From contig JAJEFE010000090.1 of NCBI GenBank assembly GCA_022820625.1, positions 1 through 64,000 on the forward strand: a stretch of 64,000 nt of DNA. Reading direction: 5' to 3'. Position numbers and translations under genes: made by a program. The notes beneath the pieces are model-generated. The model searched no databases and was not told the origin of the DNA. It saw only the letters and a program-made list of their open reading frames with translations. Below are positions 56,574-64,000 of this stretch, piece by piece. How positions within the stretch are numbered: position 1 is the stretch's first letter; each line of letters opens with the position of its first letter. This DNA comes from Gammaproteobacteria bacterium. Lineage in GTDB: Bacteria; Pseudomonadota; Gammaproteobacteria; Steroidobacterales; Rariloculaceae.

Positions 56574-58549
56574 CTGGACATAGCAAGCTTCCAATCCTCG
56601 TGGCGGCAGTCGTTCTTTGCATCAACAGTCCGATTCAGGCCGATGCAGGCGAGGGCGCTCCGCCGACGGAAGAAACTCCCAAGAGCATCCCCTTCGAGAA
56701 AGGTCCTTACGAAGTGCGGGTCGAGCGCAGCCACTTTGTTGAGATGCGCGATGGCGTGCGGCTGATGACGGACCTCTATTTCCCGGAGGGCCAATTCCCG
56801 GAGGGCCATGCGGGCAAGCTGCCGGTAATCCTTGAGCGCACGCCCTACAACAAGGCCGCTCACCGCAATTCGGATCCCGACGAACCAATCAATCTCCGCT
56901 CCATCGGCTATTACTACGCCAGCCACGGCTATGTTGTCGCGGTTCAGGACCGCCGCGGCAAGTTCGAGTCCGAGGGTGATTACACCATCGGATACGGGGA
57001 TGTGAATGACGCCCGGGACACGCTCGACTGGTTTGAAAAGCAGGTTTGGTTCAATGGCCGCGTGGGCATGATCGGCTGCTCGATTCCCGGCGGCAATGTG
57101 GTGAAGGCGGCGATGTCCCGGCACAAGACCCTCAAGGGACTCGTTCCGCAATCGGCGGCTTTCGGGCACGGCACCGCCGGCGGCACCATGGCCAGGGGGT
57201 TCCTTCGAGGCGGCGTGCAAAACATGACGATGCCGCTATGGACGCACTCGTCGGGTTCGAAGCTCTTCTATCGGCCATCCATGCGCCTCGACCGGGAGGA
57301 GTACCTCAAGATAGTCGATTTGTTCGAACCGGCACCGAACGTGCCCTCCGTTGCTGAAATGTTCGATCCCGACACAGGGCACATTACCAAGGAAACCATG
57401 GACACCCTGCTGCATCTTCCGGCTGTCGAGATAGACGATTTGATGGGTTCACCGCCGTCGGATTGGGACGACATGATCGCCGATGCGCCGATGGGACCGT
57501 TCTGGACCGGTGGCGACTATCTCGACGACGAAGACCAGGTCGAGGGTGGCGGCCTGCACATCAACTCCTGGCATGACTACGGCGTCAACGAGACGTTCCT
57601 GCAATTCGAGCATTTCCGGAGGAACGCGGAGTCGCAATGGGCGCGGGACAATCAGTACGTGATCATTGGTCCGCTTGGCCATTGCGCGCTGGAAGGCCTC
57701 ACCTCGCAAACGATGAATGGCGAGCGTGCGCTTGGAGATGCCCGCTTTGACGCTTGGGGCACTTACTTGAAGTGGTGGGACTACACGCTCAAGGAGATCG
57801 ACAACGGGTTCGAGAAAACGCCAAGGGTTCAGTACTTCCTGCCCGGCGCCAATGAATGGCGCTCCTCGAGCGATTGGCCCATACCGGGCACGGAACCGCG
57901 CAGACTCTATCTCTCAAGCGGCGGAGCGGCCAATACGCGACTCGGTGACGGTGAATTGACCTGGGCACCGCCCTCGGCCGCGGGGCATGACAGCTATGTC
58001 TATGATCCGGCGGACCCGGTCATCGTCGAATTTGCGAAATCCGTATTCGCGGGAGCATTCGACCGAGCTGAGGTGCAAATGCGCAACGACATTCTCGTCT
58101 ATGCGACGCCGCCGCTGCAGGAGCCGGTTGAAATGACCGGCAGGATGAACGCCAGAATTTGGCTGTCGACGGATGTTCCCGATACCGACCTGACCGTCAC
58201 CATTGTCGATGTCCTGCCCGACGGTCGGGCTTTTCCGATACAAAAGAGCATGCTTCGGCTTCGCTACCGCGAAGGCTACGACAGGGAGGTCATGATGAAG
58301 CCGGGCGAGGTTTATCCGATCGATTTAGACCTGCTGGTCGCGGCCAATCAATTCAATCCGGGACACCGCATCGGAATAGACATCACCAGTTCCGAGTTTC
58401 CCAGCTATGCCCGAAATTTGAACACCGGCGGTGACAACGCACGGGATACGCGATATCAATCGGCGACGGTCAACATTCACCATGGGGCGGACACGGCCTC
58501 CTACATCGAATTGCCAATAATCACCGGTGACGCGCCGAAGCTTTACTAG
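56570..58549 (+). CDS. CocE/NonD-family hydrolase (S15-like)
   Basis: HFVEMRDGVRLMTDLYFPEG; VVAVQDRRGKFESEG; VGMIGCSIPGGNVVKAA; C-terminal HRIGIDITSSEFPSYARNLNTGGD. Confidence 0.9.
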   Translation: MTGHSKLPILVAAVVLCINSPIQADAGEGAPPTEETPKSIPFEKGPYEVRVERSHFVEMRDGVRLMTDLYFPEGQFPEGHAGKLPVILERTPYNKAAHRNSDPDEPINLRSIGYYYASHGYVVAVQDRRGKFESEGDYTIGYGDVNDARDTLDWFEKQVWFNGRVGMIGCSIPGGNVVKAAMSRHKTLKGLVPQSAAFGHGTAGGTMARGFLRGGVQNMTMPLWTHSSGSKLFYRPSMRLDREEYLKIVDLFEPAPNVPSVAEMFDPDTGHITKETMDTLLHLPAVEIDDLMGSPPSDWDDMIADAPMGPFWTGGDYLDDEDQVEGGGLHINSWHDYGVNETFLQFEHFRRNAESQWARDNQYVIIGPLGHCALEGLTSQTMNGERALGDARFDAWGTYLKWWDYTLKEIDNGFEKTPRVQYFLPGANEWRSSSDWPIPGTEPRRLYLSSGGAANTRLGDGELTWAPPSAAGHDSYVYDPADPVIVEFAKSVFAGAFDRAEVQMRNDILVYATPPLQEPVEMTGRMNARIWLSTDVPDTDLTVTIVDVLPDGRAFPIQKSMLRLRYREGYDREVMMKPGEVYPIDLDLLVAANQFNPGHRIGIDITSSEFPSYARNLNTGGDNARDTRYQSATVNIHHGADTASYIELPIITGDAPKLY

Positions 58550-58602
58550 ATGCCTAGCCGGGAGGATCTGATCCATCACTTCCACGACGCCTCGCCCCAA
58601 CT

Positions 58603-61011
58603 TCAATCTTTGCCCACCTCGTACCCCTCCGGCGGCCGCATCCTCAACAGGTGGGTCACGAAATAGTCCCATTGCCGGCGCAGGAAATAGCCGGTCGCAT
58701 CGCCCGGCGCGTGCGCCGCATTCGGCAAAATCAGCAGGTCGAAGTCCTTGTTGGCCTTGATGAGCGCATCGACCACCGCATAAGTGTTGCCGGGATGCAC
58801 GTTGTCGTCCAGCGCCCCGTGCACCAGGAACAGCTTGCCTTTCAGGTTGCCAGCGAGGTGCGCGTTCGAGCCGGCCTCGTAGAAGGCATCGTCGGTGTCG
58901 CCCTGGTAGCTCTCGCCCCAGATGGGCAGGTAGGTGCGCGGGTCGTGATTGCCCGCGCCAGACACCGCCACCTTGTAGAAGTCCGGATAGCTCAGTATGG
59001 CGTGGGTCGAGGCGTAGCCGCCGCCGGACCAGCCATAGATGCCCACCCGCTCCCTGTCGATATAGGGCCGCTCCGCCGCGAGCTGCTCGATGGCGGCGAC
59101 ATGGTCGACGAGGCTGCCGGCGGCGCCGAGCAGGTTTACCCCCGGCGGAAAGTGGAAGTCGCGGCTGCGCCCCGGCGTGCCGCGGCCATCGACGGTCATC
59201 ACCACGAAGCCCAGCTCCGCCATGGACTGGGCGCCGAACCGGCTGAACAGCGAGCCCGCGAACTGGTGGGGTTCGCGCCAGATCTGGGGGCCGGGATAGA
59301 TGGAGTCGATGAGGGGATAGGACCGCTCGGGGTCAAAGTCCGCGGGGAAGAACAAGGCGCCGTACAGGGTGGTCTCGCCGTCGGCGGCGGTCACGGTGAA
59401 GGGCTCCGGGGGGACGAAGCCGTCCGCCTCCAAGGGCGAGGGGTCGGCGGTTTCGAGCACCGCGACCAGTTCGCCCTCGTTGGTCAACAGCTCCGTGCGG
59501 CCAGAGTCGGTGGTCGTGCTCCAGCTTACGACCAGATGGCCGCCGTCGGGCGAGAAAGGAGAAGCGGTCGCGACCAAGGCCGTCACTGAGCCATGATTGC
59601 CGGGACTGGGCGTGATCCTCGCGAAGTCCGACCCGTCCACATCGACGCCGTAGATGAAGTGATGGTACGGATTGCCCTCGGCCTCGGCTTGCGAGCCGAG
59701 GAAGTACAGGCGCCCCGCCTCCCGGTCCACGTGCATGATCGCTCCGACGTTCCAGTCCCCGGAAGTGATCTGGGCCACCTTGCCGTCGCCGTCCTTGCGG
59801 TAGAGGTGCCCGTAGCCGCCTTCGTCGGAGAACCAGACCAGCCCGCCGTCCGCGAAGTCCACCACCTGGGGCGGCAGCGGCGTGGCCAGACCGGGCGAGG
59901 ACGTGCGTTCGCTTACGCGGTCCACTTCCATGCGGACCGCGCCGGTCTCCAGATCGACGCGATGGATCGAGAACCCGCGGGCGAACGGCTTGCGATGCAC
60001 GAATCCGAACCCGCGGGCGTCCTCCCGCCACCAGACTTCCCTCGAGTCGGGGCCAGTAATGGCGGCGTAAGTGAGTTCGATGTCCGGGTAGTCGATGTCC
60101 GCGCGCTCACCGCTCGGGATGTCGAACACCACGAAGCGGCCCCGGGGCTTGACCGCATCGCGCGCGAACGCGTAGCGCATCGTATGGGTGCGCGGCCGTC
60201 GGCTGCCGTCGGCGGGGACGTGCTCGATGATCGAGAGTTCCCCAACGCCGCGCTCGTCGACCCGCTGGGTGAGCAGCTTGGTGGAGTCCGGCGACCACTT
60301 GACCTGAGGGGCGTGCCCGCCCATCAGCCGCTGCATGGTGATGTAGGAAACGCTGGTGCCGAGTTGCCCGCCGTAGTGCCAGGCTTCCTCGCCATCCGTG
60401 GTCAGCTGGACGCGGGTCTCCCCGTCCGCCGAGCGGACCCAGAGGTCGTGGTCCTGGTGATAAGCGGCCCATTTGCCGTCTGGGGAAGGCGTCTCCAAGG
60501 GCGTGAACGGCGGCGCGGAGGGCTCGGACGCCGTGCAGGCCTCCGCCGTGCATCGGTAATGGTCGTCTCCGGCAGCGAAGTCGATGCCGCCGTCGTCGTT
60601 GAAGGTGAAGGCATCGAACGGCAGCGTTGTTGGGGTGTGTTCCCCGTCCTCGTCCAGCCGGGAAAGTTCACGGGCGACCAGCGCGTGGTCGAAGGAAGGC
60701 TCCCGCTCCCCGGTCGCGACCGTGACGGTCACGAACTGCCCGCCGCCGCCCACCACGGCGCGCTTGTACCAGAAGCGGTCGCCGGCGCCGATCCAGTGGG
60801 GCGTGATCGACGCGTTCAATACATACCGCTCCTGCCGGTCCGGCAGAAAGCGCTCGGCGCGCCGGTAGGCTTCGGCCGGGACCCTTGCCAACGCTACCGT
60901 GCCCGCCGCCGGGTCCGATTCCTCCGCGGCTTCGTCCACGGCCGCGGGTTGGCAACCCCAGGCGATGGCCAGCAAGGCGGACCAGCGGAGGAATCGCGCA
61001 GGGCCCCTCAT
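58603..61011 (-). CDS. S9 DPP-IV-like peptidase, predicted lipoprotein
   Basis: LAIAWGCQPA lipobox; VGIYGWSGGGYASTHAIL; HGALDDNVHPGNTY; NAAHAPGD. Confidence 0.93.
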   Translation of the reverse strand: MRGPARFLRWSALLAIAWGCQPAAVDEAAEESDPAAGTVALARVPAEAYRRAERFLPDRQERYVLNASITPHWIGAGDRFWYKRAVVGGGGQFVTVTVATGEREPSFDHALVARELSRLDEDGEHTPTTLPFDAFTFNDDGGIDFAAGDDHYRCTAEACTASEPSAPPFTPLETPSPDGKWAAYHQDHDLWVRSADGETRVQLTTDGEEAWHYGGQLGTSVSYITMQRLMGGHAPQVKWSPDSTKLLTQRVDERGVGELSIIEHVPADGSRRPRTHTMRYAFARDAVKPRGRFVVFDIPSGERADIDYPDIELTYAAITGPDSREVWWREDARGFGFVHRKPFARGFSIHRVDLETGAVRMEVDRVSERTSSPGLATPLPPQVVDFADGGLVWFSDEGGYGHLYRKDGDGKVAQITSGDWNVGAIMHVDREAGRLYFLGSQAEAEGNPYHHFIYGVDVDGSDFARITPSPGNHGSVTALVATASPFSPDGGHLVVSWSTTTDSGRTELLTNEGELVAVLETADPSPLEADGFVPPEPFTVTAADGETTLYGALFFPADFDPERSYPLIDSIYPGPQIWREPHQFAGSLFSRFGAQSMAELGFVVMTVDGRGTPGRSRDFHFPPGVNLLGAAGSLVDHVAAIEQLAAERPYIDRERVGIYGWSGGGYASTHAILSYPDFYKVAVSGAGNHDPRTYLPIWGESYQGDTDDAFYEAGSNAHLAGNLKGKLFLVHGALDDNVHPGNTYAVVDALIKANKDFDLLILPNAAHAPGDATGYFLRRQWDYFVTHLLRMRPPEGYEVGKD

Positions 61012-63308
61012 TCGAACGGCTTCAGCATCTCGACTAGGAACCGCTTCTTCAGCTCCATGTTGTACTCGCCCGTCTTGCCCATGGCCCCGTGGCCGGTGTC
61101 CGGATAGATCATCATCCGGTGCTGCTTGCCGAGGCGGATGAGGTGCTCGGTCATTTGGAACATGTCCGCCTGGGTGCCGGTGTCGTTGATGCCGCCCACC
61201 TGCAGCAGTTCGCCCTTGAGCAGCGGCGCGAGCGCCAGGGCGTCGGCGGCATCGTAGGCCGCCTTGTTCTCCTGGGGCATGCCCAGATAAACCTCGTAGA
61301 GGGTGAAGCGGCGCGAACTGTAGCCGGGCACCTCGCTGATGCCGACCTTGTAGAGGTCCGGCGCCTGGGTCATGGCGCGGAAGGTGAAGTGGCCGCCCCA
61401 GGAGGCGCCCATCACCCCGACGCGGTCGAGGTCCATGTATGGCAGCCGCTCGCCAAGCTGCCGAATGGCGCCCGCGTGGTCGTCGATCTCGAACTGCCCC
61501 CAGTTCATGTACACGGTGTCGTGGAACGCCTTGGAGCGCTCCGGAGTGCCCCGGCCATCGAGGATCACCACCAGCATGCCGAGCTGGGCCAGCGCCCGCG
61601 GGAAGTTGACCGAGCGCCCCAAAAGCGCCCCGAAGGGGCCGAGATCGTCACCGAAGTCCATCGGCCGCCAGACGGTCTGCGGCCCCGCGTAGATGTACTC
61701 CACCACCGGGTACTTCTTCTCCGGGTCGAAGTCGTTGGGGAAGTGCATCGTCACCCACAGGTCCGTCTCGCCGTCCGCCGCCTTGACCACATGCTCTTCG
61801 GGCGCCACGAAACCGAACGCCTCGAGGCGGCCGATATCCGCCTCGCCAAGCACGCGAATCAGGTTGCCGTCCGCGCGCCGCAGTTCCGTGCGCGGGGGCG
61901 CATCGACGTTTGAGAAGGCATCCACGAAATACTCCGCCGACGGGGAGATGCTGGCGTTGTGCTGGCCCTTGCCCTCGGTGAGTTGCGCAAACCCCCGGCC
62001 GTCGAGGCCGACCCGGTAGAGGTGCGTGTCGTAGGGCCGGGATTGGTCGCCGTGCCCGGTGAAATACACCCAGCCGTTCTCCTGGTCGACGCGCACCACG
62101 TCCTTGACGGGCCAGTCGCCGCTGGTGAGTTGCCTCACGAGCCGACCGTTCATGTCGTAGCGGTAGAGGTGATCCCAGCCGCTGCGCTCGGAATTCCAGA
62201 TGAATCCCGAGCCGTCCGGCAGGAGAAAGAAGCCGGTCTCCGCCGCCCAGATGGCCTCGTGGTGGTTGGTCAGAAACGTGTCGGATGCCTCCGTCATAAC
62301 CGTGCGCACTGCCCGGGTCACCGCATCGACCGCGAGCAGCTCCACGCTGCTGAGCACCCGGTTGTAGCGGGCGACGATCAGCTCCGAGCCGTCCGGCAGC
62401 CAGGTGAGCACGCGCAGGTAATGATCCCTGTTGTCGCCCAGGTCCACATGCCTCGGCTGCCGGGCGTGGATGTCGAGCAGATGGAGTTCCGAGCGGTACA
62501 GGTTAGCGCCGGCCGGAATGGTGATGACTTCCCGAACCTCTTCCAGCGGCTTCAGCCACTTGATGGTGGGAATGGTGGGCATGCCGTCCGCATGCTGCCT
62601 GATCACGGCGAGCTGCTCGCTGCTCGGCGACCAGGGCTGCCAGAGCGCCGCTTCCACGTCCCAGAAAACCGCATCGGTGCCGTCGTCGGTGACCGGCACC
62701 TCCTGGCCGTCGATGGTGGCGCGGAGCGCCAGGTTGTTGTTCCGCACCGTGGCGATCCACTTGCCGTCCGGAGACATCGCTTCCGGGGACGGCAGCGGGC
62801 CGAGGCCTTGAAAGCGCTCCCGCAGGTAGGTCCCGGGCACCGCGCGCTCGGCCTCGCTCTTGACGAGTTCGATGGAAAACGACGACGGCGGAAGCTGCCG
62901 GGTTACCTTGTAGGTGTTGAGATCAAGGGTGAAGTTCGCGCCCTCCAGCGCGAAGGCGGCCGTACCGGGGCCAACCATCTGGAACCGGGCGAACGGCACG
63001 CCGGCGCCCGCCGGTTCGTGGCCGAGCGCTGCGGTGAGCGCGGCGCGCAGGCGGGCGACGTCGAACAGCGGCGCCACGGTGTTCCCCGCCGGATCGACCC
63101 TGAGGATGCGGCGGTCGTTCGGGCCACCCTCCACGATCCAAAACGTCGATCCGTCCGACAGCCAGTTGGCCGCAACGCGGCCGCCGTCGATCAGGTCCTG
63201 AAAGTCGAGATACCGCTGATAGGCGGCTTCGCGATCCTCCGGAATGCCGCTGGCCGAGGCCAGGGCGGCCATCGATGCGCCGAATAGGCACAGCGCAAGT
63301 TTGACCAT
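61008..63308 (-). CDS. S9 DPP-IV-like peptidase
   Basis: Signal peptide; VAANWLSDGSTFWIVEGG; VGVMGASWGGHFTFRAMTQ; QVGGINDTGTQADMFQ; DTGHGAMG. Confidence 0.92.
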   Translation of the reverse strand: MVKLALCLFGASMAALASASGIPEDREAAYQRYLDFQDLIDGGRVAANWLSDGSTFWIVEGGPNDRRILRVDPAGNTVAPLFDVARLRAALTAALGHEPAGAGVPFARFQMVGPGTAAFALEGANFTLDLNTYKVTRQLPPSSFSIELVKSEAERAVPGTYLRERFQGLGPLPSPEAMSPDGKWIATVRNNNLALRATIDGQEVPVTDDGTDAVFWDVEAALWQPWSPSSEQLAVIRQHADGMPTIPTIKWLKPLEEVREVITIPAGANLYRSELHLLDIHARQPRHVDLGDNRDHYLRVLTWLPDGSELIVARYNRVLSSVELLAVDAVTRAVRTVMTEASDTFLTNHHEAIWAAETGFFLLPDGSGFIWNSERSGWDHLYRYDMNGRLVRQLTSGDWPVKDVVRVDQENGWVYFTGHGDQSRPYDTHLYRVGLDGRGFAQLTEGKGQHNASISPSAEYFVDAFSNVDAPPRTELRRADGNLIRVLGEADIGRLEAFGFVAPEEHVVKAADGETDLWVTMHFPNDFDPEKKYPVVEYIYAGPQTVWRPMDFGDDLGPFGALLGRSVNFPRALAQLGMLVVILDGRGTPERSKAFHDTVYMNWGQFEIDDHAGAIRQLGERLPYMDLDRVGVMGASWGGHFTFRAMTQAPDLYKVGISEVPGYSSRRFTLYEVYLGMPQENKAAYDAADALALAPLLKGELLQVGGINDTGTQADMFQMTEHLIRLGKQHRMMIYPDTGHGAMGKTGEYNMELKKRFLVEMLKPFE

Positions 63309-63400
63309 GATTGTGTGTCCGTGTTTGCCGGGTGGACTCGGTATGACGCAGGCCGTCACCCGTCCCGCAACGGGGGGCAATCCGGCGGTCTCCGGCAGGC

Positions 63401-64000
63401 TCAGAGGTATTCGGCGAGTTCTTCCGGATTGGACTTGCCGGTCAGCACGTAAACGTACATGGGCAGCAGCGCCATGCGGGCGTCCAGCGTTTCGTTGTAG
63501 CCGATGGTGTAGTACCCCACTTGGTGGAAGTAGGTGATGCGGGCGCGAATGAAGGCTTCGTCCTCCCCGTAGCCGAAGTCGAGGAAGATGCGCTTGATGT
63601 AGGCGATGCGTTCCTCGTCCACCGCCTTGACCACCGCGGCGACCGCCTCGGACGTTCGCGCCCAGTCACGCATCGCCGATTCCAGGGCCGGATGAAACTC
63701 CGACTCGTCCACCCACAGGTGCACCAGCCGCACGAACTCGTCCATGCCGGTTGCCCCGTCGCCGCCGACCAGGCGGTTGAACATCTCGTGGCTCTGCGCC
63801 TGCCAGCGCGCCAGCAGCGTCTGCAGCAGGTGGTTGCGGTCGCGGAAATGCCAATAGAAGCTGCCGCGGGTAACCTTCAGGTCAGCCGCGAGCGGGCCGA
63901 TCTTCACCGCATCGATGCCGCCGTCGACCAGGCGGGCCTGCGCCGCGTTCAGCCAGTCTTCCGGGCGCAGTCGGCTTACCGTGCGCAGTCCGCGCTCGTC
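63401..64000 (-). CDS. TetR-family regulator, truncated by window end
   Basis: Frame open to the edge: ...RPEDWLNAAQARLVDGGIDAVKIGPLAADLKVTRGSFYWHFRDRNHLLQTLLARW. Confidence 0.9.
   Translation of the reverse strand, partial: DERGLRTVSRLRPEDWLNAAQARLVDGGIDAVKIGPLAADLKVTRGSFYWHFRDRNHLLQTLLARWQAQSHEMFNRLVGGDGATGMDEFVRLVHLWVDESEFHPALESAMRDWARTSEAVAAVVKAVDEERIAYIKRIFLDFGYGEDEAFIRARITYFHQVGYYTIGYNETLDARMALLPMYVYVLTGKSNPEELAEYL

Overview
GC-rich bacterial window with about 43 supportable protein-coding genes. No rRNA, tRNA or CRISPR array was recognised by eye. It looks like an uncultured proteobacterium, but taxonomy cannot be proven from this window. The first ~7 kb holds acyl-CoA and amino-acid metabolism genes: an FAD oxidoreductase, acyl-CoA synthetase, SDR, class IV aminotransferase and CaiB-type CoA transferase. 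From ~7 kb to the end the window is unusually dense in exported peptide/amide hydrolases: six S9 prolyl-oligopeptidase/DPP-IV-like enzymes, three CocE/NonD (S15-like) hydrolases, three gamma-glutamyltransferase-like proteins, three M19 dipeptidase-like proteins, three beta-lactamase-like serine hydrolases and a DUF885 protein. These are interleaved with transport proteins (TonB receptor, MFS, DUF819, YkvI-like) and regulators (GntR, ECF sigma, TetR). Several of these genes overlap at stop/start codons, suggesting co-translation. The most unusual item is an S9 DPP-IV-like peptidase fused to a C-terminal cyclophilin (prolyl isomerase) domain. Other notable signals: a 15-C homopolymer in the divergent TonB-receptor/MFS promoter region; two M19-like proteins apparently lacking the N-terminal metal ligands; two GGT-like proteins with Ser at the apparent Ntn nucleophile position; MITE/REPIN-like elements with terminal inverted repeats and a shared hairpin core, two of them at gene stop codons; a ParD antitoxin with a 28-aa ParE remnant; and two decayed genes (xi-class GST, beta-propeller protein). 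All family calls are from reading translated motifs; no database search was run.
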